Below are positions 16,980-25,537 of a stretch of 64,000 nt of DNA, in pieces. Under the pieces are notes generated by a model. The model saw only the letters and a list, made by a program, of their open reading frames with translations. It was not told where the DNA came from and searched no databases. Position 1 is the first letter of the stretch; the number at the start of each line of letters is the position of its first letter. Origin of the DNA: Actinomycetospora chibensis (GTDB lineage: Bacteria > Actinomycetota > Actinomycetes > Mycobacteriales > Pseudonocardiaceae); NCBI RefSeq assembly GCF_028737215.1, contig NZ_JAQZAM010000006.1, positions 186,001-250,000 on the forward strand, read 5' to 3'. The position numbers were made by a program, and so were the translations under genes.

Positions 16980-17921
16980 ATGAGCTCCCGTCACGACGAC
17001 ATCACCGTCCCCGGACCCCCGCGGTGCGAGGAGGTCTCCGACGGCATCCACGCCTACATCCAGCCCGACGGCACGTGGTGGATCAACAACACCGGTTTCG
17101 TGGTCGGCCCGCAGGGCGTGACCGCGATCGACGCGTGCTCCACCGAGCGGCGCACCCGCGCGTTCCTGGACACGATCGCCTCGGTGACCGACCGGCCGGT
17201 GCGCACCCTGGTGAACACCCACCACCACGGCGACCACACCTTCGGCAACGCCCTCTTCGGGAACGCGGCGATCGTGGCGCACGAGAAGACGCGGTCCGAG
17301 GCCATCGCGTTCGGCCCCGCCCGCGAACTGCCGTACTGGCACAACCCCGAATGGGGCGACCTGCCCCTCGACCCGCCGTTCATCACCTTCACCGACCGCG
17401 TCGCGGTGCACGCCGGCGACCTGCGCGGCGAGGTGCTCCACGTCGGCACCCCGGCGCACACCACCAACGACTCGATCGTCTGGTTCCCCGACCGCTCGAC
17501 GCTGTTCTGCGGCGACCTGGTCTTCCACGGCGGCACGCCGTTCCTGCTCATGGGCTCGGTGGCGGGTGCGATCGACGTGCTCGAGAACGTCCTGGTGCCC
17601 CTCGGTGCGCAGACGATCGTGCCCGGCCACGGGCCGGTGTTCCACGACCGGGCGCCGCTGGACGCGACGCTGGACTACCTGCGCTTCGTCCTCGACGTCG
17701 CCGAACGCGGCCGCGCCGCCGGCGTCACCCCGCTGCAGGCCGCGCGGGACACCGACCTCGGCCGGTTCACCGACTGGCCCGACGCCGAGCGCATCGTCGG
17801 CAACCTCCACCGCGCCTACGCCGAGCTCGACGGCCTCGAGCGTGGCGGGACGATCGACGTCTTCGGCGCGCTCGACGACATGGTCACCTACCACGGCGGC
17901 CCGTTGACCTGCTTCGCCTGA
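16980..17921 (+). CDS. Metallo-beta-lactamase-fold hydrolase
   Basis: Protein of 313 residues with a complete binuclear metal site: THHHGDHTFG (HxHxDH) near residue 80, PAHTTNDSIVWF, CGDLVFHGG and PGHGPVFHD. This is the pattern of the cyclase/SoxH-like branch rather than antibiotic lactamases. It probably opens a thioester or lactone intermediate made by neighbours. GGAGA lies before the ATG at 16980, 10 nt after the FAH gene stop. The 125-bp gap downstream before the amidohydrolase has no clear terminator. Confidence 0.85.
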   Translation: MSSRHDDITVPGPPRCEEVSDGIHAYIQPDGTWWINNTGFVVGPQGVTAIDACSTERRTRAFLDTIASVTDRPVRTLVNTHHHGDHTFGNALFGNAAIVAHEKTRSEAIAFGPARELPYWHNPEWGDLPLDPPFITFTDRVAVHAGDLRGEVLHVGTPAHTTNDSIVWFPDRSTLFCGDLVFHGGTPFLLMGSVAGAIDVLENVLVPLGAQTIVPGHGPVFHDRAPLDATLDYLRFVLDVAERGRAAGVTPLQAARDTDLGRFTDWPDAERIVGNLHRAYAELDGLERGGTIDVFGALDDMVTYHGGPLTCFA

Positions 17922-18046
17922 GACCCGCCGCCCGGGAGGATCAGCACGGCGAAACCCACCTCTCGAGGTCCTCGGGAGGTCTCTTCCGCCCTGCTGATCT
18001 CGGTGCGATGCGACCCTGGTCCCCTGTCGGCAGGGGAGGCAGAGCG

Positions 18047-19246
18047 ATGACGACGATCTCCGGCGCGCGGGTGTTCGACGGGAACGACGCCCTCGGCGTG
18101 GCGAGCGTGACCGTCGAGGACGGGGTGATCACCGCCGTGCGCCCCGGGGCGGACGACGGGACGGGGGACGTCGACGGCCGGGGCATGACCCTGCTGCCCG
18201 GGCTGATCGACGCGCACGTGCACCTGCGCGGCGCCGGCAACCTCGGCCAGGACCTTCGCCACGGCGTCACGACGGTGCTCGACATGTTCTCCGCGCCGCC
18301 CCAGTTCACCGCGATGCTCCGGCGACGGGCACGGGCGCGCACCGACGAGGCCGACCTGCGCAGCTCGGGGCTCATGGCCGGCGCGGTCGACGGCTGGCCC
18401 GCGGTGATGCTCCCGCCCGATCCGTCGGGCTGGCGCATGCCCGGGCTCTCGGGTCCGCAGGACGCCGAGCAGTTCGTGAGCGACCGCGTCCGCGAGGGCT
18501 CCGACTACCTCAAGATCTTCGTCGAGAACAGCGCCGACGTCACCCGCCCCACCCTGAGCCCGGAGACGGTGGCCGCCGTGTGCGCGGCCGCGCGGTCCCA
18601 CGGCCTGCAGACCGTGGCGCACGCGCCGACCCGGTGGGCGTTCCGGACCGCGCTCGAGGCCGGGGTCGATGTCCTCACCCACGTCCCGCTGGACGGCCCG
18701 ATCGACGACCTGGTCCTCGACACCGACCTCGCCGGCCTCGTCGTCTGCCCGACGCTGGCGATGATGCGGGCCCGGGCCGACGCCGCCAGCACCGACGAGC
18801 TCCTCGCCGACCCGCGCCTGCTCGCGGGGCTCGACCCCGAGGTCGCCGCCGCCCTGCGCGCCGGCGACCGGGGCCATCTGCCCGTCAGCACCGCGCCCGG
18901 CGTGTCCTACGACCACGCGGCCGGGAACGTCGGTCGCCTCGTCGACGCGGGCGCGACGATCCTCGCCGGCACCGACGCCAACGACGTCCCCGGCCACGCC
19001 GCGGCGGTGCTGCACGGGGCGTCGATGCACCTCGAGCTGGAGCTGCTCGCGCGCGCGGGCCTCACGCCGCGCCACGTCCTGCGCGCCGCGACCTCGCTGC
19101 CGGCGGACGTGTTCGGCCTCGCGGACCGCGGCCGGATCGCGCCGGGCAAGCGCGCCGACCTGCTGCTCGTCGAGGGCGACCCGCTCGACGACGTCACCGC
19201 CACCCGCGACGTCCGCGCCGTGTGGCGCGCGGGCGTTCGCCTCTGA
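18047..19246 (+). CDS. Amidohydrolase (imidazolonepropionase-like, metal dependent)
   Basis: Protein of 399 residues. All binuclear amidohydrolase ligands are present: DAHVHLRG (HxH), a probable carboxylated lysine in DYLKIF, His in VAHAPTRW, His in VLTHVPLD and Asp in AGTDANDVPGH. The C-terminal GRIAPGKRADLLLVEGDPL is the family beta-sandwich signature. It would hydrolyse a cyclic amide, lactam or peptide-like bond. GGGAGG lies before the ATG at 18047. It follows the MetE-FAH-MBL genes in the same direction and ends at a hairpin terminator at 19257-19284, so it closes this catabolic block. Confidence 0.87.
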   Translation: MTTISGARVFDGNDALGVASVTVEDGVITAVRPGADDGTGDVDGRGMTLLPGLIDAHVHLRGAGNLGQDLRHGVTTVLDMFSAPPQFTAMLRRRARARTDEADLRSSGLMAGAVDGWPAVMLPPDPSGWRMPGLSGPQDAEQFVSDRVREGSDYLKIFVENSADVTRPTLSPETVAAVCAAARSHGLQTVAHAPTRWAFRTALEAGVDVLTHVPLDGPIDDLVLDTDLAGLVVCPTLAMMRARADAASTDELLADPRLLAGLDPEVAAALRAGDRGHLPVSTAPGVSYDHAAGNVGRLVDAGATILAGTDANDVPGHAAAVLHGASMHLELELLARAGLTPRHVLRAATSLPADVFGLADRGRIAPGKRADLLLVEGDPLDDVTATRDVRAVWRAGVRL

Positions 19247-19256
19247 CGGAGTATCC

Positions 19257-19284
19257 GGCCGTCTCGCGGAAGCGCTAGACGGCC
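19257..19284 (+). terminator. hairpin terminator after the amidohydrolase
   Basis: GGCCGTCT (19257-19264) pairs with AGACGGCC (19277-19284); inside, CGC-GGAA-GCG adds a further short stem with a tetraloop. It starts 11 nt after the amidohydrolase stop. Confidence 0.65.
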
Positions 19285-19408
19285 TGAGAGAGCCCGATCG
19301 TCGCCACCCGACGTCTGCCGCTCGCCACAACGGGTGATGACCGGGACCTCCCCGACCGGCGCGGTGCCGCGGAGGCAACACTGGACGGAGCATCGCGCCG
19401 GGGGAGGC

Positions 19409-20398
19409 ATGATCGTGACGTCCGCTCAGGATCTCCGCGTCGCCGCGGAGCTCGCACCGCCGCGCGCCTTCGACGCGGCCTGCCGCATGGTGGTCGACTA
19501 CCTCGCCCGCGTCGTCCCGCTCGACGCCTGGGCCGTCACCCGCGTCGCGGACGGCCGGCAGACGATGCTCGTCACCGCCGACTCGGCCTACGGCCTCGAG
19601 CCCGGCGTGAGCGCGGCGTGGACCGATTCGATGTGCCAGTACATGGTCGCCGGGACGGCGCCGCGCATCGTCCCGGACACCCGCGCGGTCCCCGACCTCG
19701 AACGCATCGCGTGCACCTCCGCGGAGCAGGGGATCGAGGTCGGCACCTACGTCGGCACCCCGATCGTCTCCGGCGACGGGTCGCTGTTCGGCACCGTCGT
19801 CGGGATGAACCGCGAGCCGGTCACGACGACCCTGGACGACCAGGAGCCGCTGCTCGACCTGCTCTCCAGCCTGCTGTCCTCGGTGCTCGAGGCCGACTCC
19901 GCCGCGGTCGACACGGCGCGCGCCCTCGAGCGCGCAGTGAGCGACGCCGAGACCGACCCGCTCACCGGGCTGCTCAACCGCCGCGGGTGGGAGCGCTGGC
20001 TGGCGCGCGAGGACGAGCGCTTCCGGCGCTTCGGCGACCCCGCGTCGGTGGTGATGCTCGACAGCGACGGGCTCAAGACCGTCAACGACACCGAGGGGCA
20101 TGAGGCCGGCGACCGGCACCTACGGCACACCGCCGCGGTCCTGCGCTCAGCGATCCGCAGCACCGATCCACTCGCCCGTCTCGGCGGTGACGAGTTCGCG
20201 CTCGTGGTGCAGGTGGGCACCGAGGACGCGGAAGGTCTGGTCATCCGCCTGCGCGAGGCCTTGGACGCCTCGGGCGTGCCGTGCTCGATCGGCTCGGCCC
20301 CGTTCACGGTCTCCGAGGGCTTCCCGGGCGCCTGCGTGGCGGCCGACACCGCGATGTACGCCGACAAGCGGGCCCGGCGCGGCGGCGACCGCACCTGA
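19409..20398 (+). CDS. GAF-GGDEF diguanylate cyclase
   Basis: Protein of 329 residues. A GAF-like sensor spans residues about 10-165 (FDAACRMVVDYLARVVPLDA, VGTYVGTPIVSGDGSLFGTV). A GGDEF domain follows from DPLTGLLNRRG with intact active-site GGDEF near residue 260. An RSTD sequence ends five residues before GGDEF, which fits the RxxD inhibitory I-site, so product inhibition by c-di-GMP is likely. There is no transmembrane segment, hence cytosolic. ATG 19409 follows GGGGGAGG. No partner phosphodiesterase is nearby. The next gene, helR, has its own regulated promoter. Confidence 0.88.
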   Translation: MIVTSAQDLRVAAELAPPRAFDAACRMVVDYLARVVPLDAWAVTRVADGRQTMLVTADSAYGLEPGVSAAWTDSMCQYMVAGTAPRIVPDTRAVPDLERIACTSAEQGIEVGTYVGTPIVSGDGSLFGTVVGMNREPVTTTLDDQEPLLDLLSSLLSSVLEADSAAVDTARALERAVSDAETDPLTGLLNRRGWERWLAREDERFRRFGDPASVVMLDSDGLKTVNDTEGHEAGDRHLRHTAAVLRSAIRSTDPLARLGGDEFALVVQVGTEDAEGLVIRLREALDASGVPCSIGSAPFTVSEGFPGACVAADTAMYADKRARRGGDRT

Positions 20399-20429
20399 TC
20401 TCTGCCCTTTCCAACGTATAGCCGACCAC

Positions 20430-20448
20430 GGGGCTTGCGGCAAGACCC
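20430..20448 (+). promoter_or_regulatory. rifamycin-associated element (RAE), 19-bp inverted repeat
   Basis: GGGGCTTGCGGCAAGACCC lies at 20430-20448, 71 bp upstream of the helR start in the 121-bp gap after the GGDEF gene. It agrees with the RAE known upstream of rifamycin-resistance genes in actinobacteria (inverted arms around TTGCGGCAA). A TATAG-like -10 lies just upstream at 20417-20421. It predicts induction of helR by rifamycins. Confidence 0.8.
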
Positions 20449-20519
20449 GGGTCCCGGCGGACGATCGCCGCTCACCAGCACCTGGATCGGCGCCGTCGCG
20501 CGGCGCTGTGGGGAGGCCC

Positions 20520-22739
20520 GTGTCCACGCCGGGGTACGACGAGGAACTGCGATCCGAGCGCGACCACGTGTCCGGGCTGTACGCGCGGCTCGACGCGGAA
20601 CGCGCGCGGGTGAAGGGCGAGTACGACGCGGCGCTGAAGGGCACCGGCGAGTCGCCCATGGAACGCGACGTCGCGGTGCGCGCCGCGGCCGCGCAGATGA
20701 CGCGGCTGGACGTCGCGGACAACGGGCTGTGCTTCGGGCGGCTCGACGCGCATTCCGGCGAGCGCTCCTACATCGGGCGGATCGGGCTGCGCGACGAGGA
20801 CGACGAACCGGTGCTGCTCGACTGGCGCGCCCCGGCCTCGCGCGCCTTCTACGTCGCCACCGGCGCGCATCCCGAGGACATGCGCCGGCGTCGCCAGTTC
20901 CACACGCGCGGACGCCGCGTCGTCGACTTCACCGACGAGATGCTCGGCCGTCCCGGCGCCGGCAGCCGCGACGGCGCCGACCGGGACGCCGACGCGGCCC
21001 TGCTCGCGGCCGTGAACGCCCCACGCGGCGAGGGCATGCGCGACATCGTCGCGACGATCCAGGCCGAGCAGGACGAGATCATCCGGCTCGACCACCCCGG
21101 CGTGCTCGTCATCGAGGGCGGCCCGGGCACCGGCAAGACCGTCGTGGCGCTGCACCGCGTCGCGTATCTGCTGTACACGCAGCGCGAGCGGATGGAGCGC
21201 CACGGCGTGCTCGTGGTCGGGCCTAACCCGGCGTTCCTCCACCACATCGGCCGCGTCCTGCCGTCGCTGGGCGAGTCCGACGTCGTGTTCATGACGACCG
21301 GCGACCTCGTGCCGGGCCTGCACGTCACGGCCGAGGACACGCCCGAGGCGACCCGGCTCAAGGGCTCGCGAGCGATGCTCGACGTGCTCGCGGCGGCGAT
21401 CGCGGACCGGCAGCGGCTGCCGGAGGAGCCGCTGACGATCGCGCTCGAGGACGTCACGGTGCGCATCGACGCCGAGACCGTGCAGTGGGCCCGCGAGGAG
21501 GCGCGCGAGAGCGGGCTCCCGCACAACGAGGCCCGCCCGGTGTTCGCCGAGATCGTCACCTACGTGGTCACCGAGCGGGCGGTGGGCCGGATCGCGCGGG
21601 GCTGGATCACCCGGTCCGACCGTGCCGCGTGGGCGCAGCTGCGCACCGACGTGCTCGACGAGCTGGCGAGATCCGAGGCGTTCACCGCCGCGCTCGGCGA
21701 GCTCTGGCCGATCCTGACCCCGGCGACGCTGCTCGGCCCGCTCTACGCCTCGCCCGACCGGCTGCGCGCGGCCGGCGCGGACCCCGCGCTGTGGCGGGCC
21801 GACGGCGACGCCTGGACCGTGCCCGACGTGCCGCTGCTCGACGAGCTGGTCGACCTGCTGGGACGCGACAAGGCGGCGGTCGACGCGCAGGAGCGCGTGG
21901 CCCGGCAGGAGCGGCAGGCGGAGTCCGAGTACGCCGCCGGAGTCATGGAGATCCTGACGCTGGACCGCGAGGAGCTGGACGAGGACGTCGGGGTGACCGT
22001 CCACGACCTGATCCACGACGCACGCCTGGCCGAGCGGTTCGAGGAGCGCGACACCCGCGAGCTCGCCGAGCGCGCCGCGGCCGACCGCGACTGGACCTAT
22101 CGCCACGTCGTCGTCGACGAGGCCCAGGAGCTCTCGGAGATGGACTGGCGGGTGCTGATGCGGCGCTGCCCGAGCCGCTCGTTCACCGTGGTCGGCGACC
22201 TCGCCCAGCGCCGGTCCCCGGCCGGGGCGAGGTCCTGGGGCGCGATGCTGGAGCCGTACGTGCCCGGCCGCTGGGCGTACCGGTCGCTGACGGTCAACTA
22301 CCGCACCCCGGCGGAGATCATGGCCGTGGCCGCCGCGGTGCTGGCCGAGTTCGCCCCCGACGTCCGGCCGCCGGACTCGGTGCGGGCCTCCGGCGTGCGG
22401 CCGTGGTCGCGGCAGGTCACCGAGGACGAGCTTCCGGCCGCGATCGAGGCGTTCGTGCGCGACGAGGCCGGACGGGAGGGGACGAGCGTGGTGATCGGGA
22501 CCGGCGGGGTGGCGCCGTCCGCGACGAAGGGCCTCGAGTTCGACGCGGTGCTCGTCGTCGACCCCGACCGCATCCTCGCGCAGGGACCGCAGGGGGCCGC
22601 CGACCTCTACGTCGCCCTCACCCGCGCGACCCAGCGCCTCGGCGTCCTGCACCGGAACCCGCTGCCGGGTGCGCTGCGCGCACGTGAGCACTTCGAGGTG
22701 CTCCAGCACCCCGAACTGCTCACGTGCCGTGAGGCATGA
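20520..22739 (+). CDS. helR: HelR-type (class II HelD) RNA polymerase-associated helicase
   Basis: Protein of 739 residues of the UvrD-like superfamily 1. The N-terminal coiled coil (ELRSERDHVSGLYARLDAER) is the arm that enters RNA polymerase in HelD proteins. Motor motifs are EGGPGTGKTVVALHR near 200, VVDEAQELSEMDW near 530, TVNYRTPAE near 590, TKGLEFDAVLVVDPDR near 668 and LYVALTRATQRL near 695. HelR displaces rifamycins from RNA polymerase and recycles stalled enzyme. GTG 20520 is preceded by GGGAGG. The RAE upstream supports the HelR assignment over a DNA-repair helicase. About 22 C-terminal residues are encoded inside a repeated hairpin element, so the tail is probably not functional. 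Confidence 0.85.
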   Translation: MSTPGYDEELRSERDHVSGLYARLDAERARVKGEYDAALKGTGESPMERDVAVRAAAAQMTRLDVADNGLCFGRLDAHSGERSYIGRIGLRDEDDEPVLLDWRAPASRAFYVATGAHPEDMRRRRQFHTRGRRVVDFTDEMLGRPGAGSRDGADRDADAALLAAVNAPRGEGMRDIVATIQAEQDEIIRLDHPGVLVIEGGPGTGKTVVALHRVAYLLYTQRERMERHGVLVVGPNPAFLHHIGRVLPSLGESDVVFMTTGDLVPGLHVTAEDTPEATRLKGSRAMLDVLAAAIADRQRLPEEPLTIALEDVTVRIDAETVQWAREEARESGLPHNEARPVFAEIVTYVVTERAVGRIARGWITRSDRAAWAQLRTDVLDELARSEAFTAALGELWPILTPATLLGPLYASPDRLRAAGADPALWRADGDAWTVPDVPLLDELVDLLGRDKAAVDAQERVARQERQAESEYAAGVMEILTLDREELDEDVGVTVHDLIHDARLAERFEERDTRELAERAAADRDWTYRHVVVDEAQELSEMDWRVLMRRCPSRSFTVVGDLAQRRSPAGARSWGAMLEPYVPGRWAYRSLTVNYRTPAEIMAVAAAVLAEFAPDVRPPDSVRASGVRPWSRQVTEDELPAAIEAFVRDEAGREGTSVVIGTGGVAPSATKGLEFDAVLVVDPDRILAQGPQGAADLYVALTRATQRLGVLHRNPLPGALRAREHFEVLQHPELLTCREA
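22670..22736. repeat. 67-nt triple-hairpin element, copy 1
   Basis: Three palindromes in series: TGCGC-TGC-GCGCA (22670-22682), a large hairpin with 22-nt arms (22681-22702 and 22705-22726, loop CC, two mismatches), and TGCC-GTGA-GGCA (22725-22736). A second copy of equal length is at 30314-30380. It contains the end of helR (stop 22737-22739 just outside) and the stop of gntR (22722-22720), so it doubles as a bidirectional terminator. Confidence 0.8.
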
Positions 22740-23415
22740 GCTGGGCCGTCGCCGTCGCCGCGGCCGCGCGGATGTGCCGGACGCACGCCTCGGCGGCGGC
22801 ATCGGCGTCGCGGGCCTCGACGGCGTCGACCACCGCGCGCAGCTCCGCCGCCGCCTCGGCGGGCCGGCCCGGCGCGGAGAGCGACGTCGCGCGCAGCAGC
22901 CGCACCCGCGCCTGGAGCCCGGCGAGCGTCTGCTGGAGCGGCCCGCTCGCCGACCCGTCCATGAGCACGTCGTAGAAGCGGTCCTTCGCCCCGAGATGGT
23001 CGCCGACCTCGCCCGTCTTGGCGCTGCGGGCGATCTCGTCGACGGCGCTGCGCAGCGCGCGGACCTGGTCGTCGCCGGCCCGTTGGACGAACCGCCGGAC
23101 GGCGAGCGCCTCGAGCGAGGCGCGCATCTCGTAGATGTCGGCGGCGTCGGACGGCGACAGCGACGTCACCTCGGCCCCGCGCTGCGGGACGACGGTGACC
23201 AGGCCCTCGGCGGCGAGCTGGCGGATGACCTCGCGGACCGTGGCCCGCGAGACGCCGAGGCTCTCGGTGAGCTCGCGCTCGATGAGGCGCTCGCCGGGGC
23301 GCAGGCGCAGGTCGAGGATCGCCGAGCGCACCCGGTCGGTCACCTGCTCGCGCAACGGCGCGGCGACCCGCGGCAGCGGCTCGGGGCCCCAGACCGACGA
23401 CGACACGGCACCCAT
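22720..23415 (-). CDS. GntR-family regulator, FCD subfamily
   Basis: Protein of 231 residues. The winged helix is at residues about 18-80 (REQVTDRVRSAILDLRLRPG, ERELTESLGVSRATVREVI), followed by the all-helical FCD effector domain (YEMRASLEALAVRRF, EAAAEACVRHIRAA) whose His/Asp residues usually bind a metal and a carboxylate ligand. It lies directly downstream of the seven-gene catabolic operon on the same strand and is its likely regulator. A matching inverted repeat is at 28899-28913. ATG 23415 is chosen; an in-frame GTG lies 24 nt upstream. Its stop lies inside the repeat and converges with helR. Confidence 0.87.
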   Translation of the reverse strand: MGAVSSSVWGPEPLPRVAAPLREQVTDRVRSAILDLRLRPGERLIERELTESLGVSRATVREVIRQLAAEGLVTVVPQRGAEVTSLSPSDAADIYEMRASLEALAVRRFVQRAGDDQVRALRSAVDEIARSAKTGEVGDHLGAKDRFYDVLMDGSASGPLQQTLAGLQARVRLLRATSLSAPGRPAEAAAELRAVVDAVEARDADAAAEACVRHIRAAAATATAQLMPHGT

Positions 23416-23442
23416 CGTCGCACCACGCCCCGGCGCCACGCG

Positions 23443-24252
23443 TCAGCGCGAGTCCGCCAGCTCGGCGAGGATCGGCGCCGCGGTCGTCGCGGCGTGGATC
23501 CCGACGACGCTGGCGATCTCGAACATCTCGAGGATCTCCGCGACGGTCGCGCCGTGGCCCAGGGCGTTGCGCAGGTGCAGCTTGAGGCCCGGCACGTAGA
23601 GGTGGGTCGCCGAGGCGTCGAAGGCGCAGTAGACGAGCTCCTTGACCTTCGGCTCGAGCGTGCCGGTCTGCCAGGGCACCGACGAGAAGGCGACGTAGGC
23701 CTCGAACAGGTCTGGGTCCAGCTCGAGGATCTCGTCCCAGAACGTGTGCCAGTAGCCGCGGGTCGCGGTGAACTCGGCCTTGAGCCGCTCCTGGCGCTCG
23801 TCGAGCGGCGCCGGGCCGTCGCGCAGGCCCTCCTCGACGAGCACCTCGACCAGCAGCGGCACCCCGATGTTCGCGGCGTGGATGCCGAGCGTGCTCGTCA
23901 GCTCGAGCACCTCCATGATCTCGTGCGGCGTCGCGCCCGCGTCGAGCGCGGCGGCCACGTGCTGGCGCACCCCCGGCGTGTAGAGGTGGGTCGCGGCGGC
24001 GTCGACGGCGATGGAGAGCAGCTCGCGCACCTTCGGCGTGAGCGCGCCCGGCTCGCGGCGCCACGGCACCGCGGAGAAGTCGAGGTAGGCGCGGACGAAC
24101 GCCGGGTCGAGCTCGAGCATCCGCTCCCAGGGCTCGCCCCAGGTGCCGCGCACGCGGACGAACTCGTTCTTGATGGCCTGCTGCTCGTCGGTGATCGTCA
24201 CGGTGTCCCCTCGCTGCTGGGTCGGGTCGAGCTCCCCTATCGGCGTGCTCAT
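23443..24252 (-). CDS. Tandem carboxymuconolactone decarboxylase (CMD/AhpD-like) domain protein
   Basis: Protein of 269 residues carrying two CMD domains of similar pattern, at about residues 30-135 and 150-260 (VRELLSIAVDAAATHLYTPG and VKELVYCAFDASATHLYVPG; both followed by GATxxEIxE and IHAA). The redox CxxC of AhpD is absent from both copies, so a peroxidase role is unlikely and a decarboxylase-like or structural role is more plausible. ATG 24252 overlaps the upstream dehydrogenase stop as ATGA, which favours it over GTG 24201. It is the last gene of the catabolic operon. Confidence 0.8.
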   Translation of the reverse strand: MSTPIGELDPTQQRGDTVTITDEQQAIKNEFVRVRGTWGEPWERMLELDPAFVRAYLDFSAVPWRREPGALTPKVRELLSIAVDAAATHLYTPGVRQHVAAALDAGATPHEIMEVLELTSTLGIHAANIGVPLLVEVLVEEGLRDGPAPLDERQERLKAEFTATRGYWHTFWDEILELDPDLFEAYVAFSSVPWQTGTLEPKVKELVYCAFDASATHLYVPGLKLHLRNALGHGATVAEILEMFEIASVVGIHAATTAAPILAELADSR

Positions 24253-25133
24253 CTGTTCGCTACGTCTCCCTGGTCGCGCAGCCAGCGGGCGATCTCGGTG
24301 TGGTCGGCGGTCGGCCCGAGCTCGGCCAGCGCCTCGTCCCAGAGCGCGACGGTCGCCGCCGCGTGCCGGGTCGGAACGCTCGTGCTCGCGGCGAGGTCGA
24401 GGGCGATGTGGATGTCCTTCACCAGCAGGCCGATGCCGAAGCCGGCCCCGTAGGTGCCGGGCAGGATGTGGTTCGGCCACTTGTTCTCGGTGGATCCGCT
24501 GCGCCCCGACGAGCCGTTGACGACCTCGAGCATCACGGCGGGATCGAGCCCGAACTCCTCGCCGACGAGCACCGCCTCCGAGCTCGCGACGAGGTGGGCC
24601 GCCGACATCAGGTTGTTCAGCGCCTTGAGCGCGTGGCCGGCGCCGACCGGCCCGACGTGGCGCGGGCGGCCCATGACGGCGAGCAGCGGCTCGAGGCCCG
24701 CGACGACGTCGTCGGGCCCGCCGACCATCACCGCGAGCGTGCCGGCGCGCGCCCCGGAGACGCCGCCGGAGACCGGGGCGTCGACCAGCACGCGGCCGGT
24801 GTCGGCCAGGGAGGCGGCGAGCGCGCGGGTACGCAGGGGTTCCGACGAGCTCATGTCCACGATCACCCGGGCTGAGTCCTCGGCCGGGTCGAGCTCGGCC
24901 ACCACCGACTCGACGATCGCCGAGTTCGGTAGGCAGAGCAGCACCGCCTCGGCCCCGTCGGCGGTCTCCGCGGCCGAGCCGACGACCGCCGCTCCGGGCA
25001 CCGCGGCGGCGAACGCCTCGCGCGCCTCGGGCGAGACGTCGTACGCCCGGACCGTCACCCCGGCGTCGACGAGGCGCGACACCATCGGCGTGCCCATGTG
25101 CCCGAGGCCGATGAAGCCCACAGTGCGGATCAC
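24249..25133 (-). CDS. 3-hydroxyisobutyrate dehydrogenase-family oxidoreductase (first copy)
   Basis: Protein of 294 residues. The N-terminal Rossmann motif is VGFIGLGHMGTPM, the substrate motif VDAPVSGGVSGA is at about residue 118, and the catalytic lysine lies in GHALKALNNLMSA. These beta-hydroxyacid dehydrogenases oxidise 3-hydroxy acids or reduce semialdehydes with NAD(P). GTG 25133 overlaps the CMD gene stop as GTGA. A second, distinct family member is three genes away in the same operon (25920-26816), implying two related redox steps. Confidence 0.87.
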   Translation of the reverse strand: MIRTVGFIGLGHMGTPMVSRLVDAGVTVRAYDVSPEAREAFAAAVPGAAVVGSAAETADGAEAVLLCLPNSAIVESVVAELDPAEDSARVIVDMSSSEPLRTRALAASLADTGRVLVDAPVSGGVSGARAGTLAVMVGGPDDVVAGLEPLLAVMGRPRHVGPVGAGHALKALNNLMSAAHLVASSEAVLVGEEFGLDPAVMLEVVNGSSGRSGSTENKWPNHILPGTYGAGFGIGLLVKDIHIALDLAASTSVPTRHAAATVALWDEALAELGPTADHTEIARWLRDQGDVANR

Positions 25134-25537
25134 GAGCGCTCCCTCGCCTCGGCCAGCACCCCGTCGGCGACCCGGAACGCCTCGAGGCCGGCGGGCGCGC
25201 CGCAGTAGGCCGTGGCCTGCAGGAGCGCCTCCTGGATCTCGGTCTCGGTGACGCCGTTGGTGAGCGCCCCGCGCACGTGCACCGCGAGCTCGTGGGAGCG
25301 GCCGAGCGCGGTGAGCATCACGAGGTTGAGCAGGCTGCGGGTGCGGCGGTCGAGCCCGGGGCGGTCCCACACCTCGCCCCAGCAGCAGCGGGTGACGTAC
25401 TCCTGCACGGGCCGGGAGAAGTCGCTGACCTGTGCCATCGACCGCTCGACGTGGGCCTCGCCGACGACCTCCTTGCGGATGGCGAGGCCGCGCTCGAAGC
25501 GGTCGTCGGTCCCGTTCCGGCCGCTCTGCGCGCTCAC
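25130..25537 (-). CDS. Carboxymuconolactone decarboxylase family protein (PcaC-like)
   Basis: Protein of 135 residues, the size of PcaC 4-carboxymuconolactone decarboxylase. RGLAIRKEVVGEAHVERS at the N-terminus, the segment CCWGEVWDRPGLDRRTRSLL and the His-containing GRSHELAVHVRGALTNGV match the single-domain CMD pattern. It could decarboxylate a lactone in a ring-cleavage route. The rest of the beta-ketoadipate pathway is not in the window. GTG 25537 overlaps the cupin stop and the 3' end overlaps the dehydrogenase start. Confidence 0.8.
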   Translation of the reverse strand: MSAQSGRNGTDDRFERGLAIRKEVVGEAHVERSMAQVSDFSRPVQEYVTRCCWGEVWDRPGLDRRTRSLLNLVMLTALGRSHELAVHVRGALTNGVTETEIQEALLQATAYCGAPAGLEAFRVADGVLAEARERS

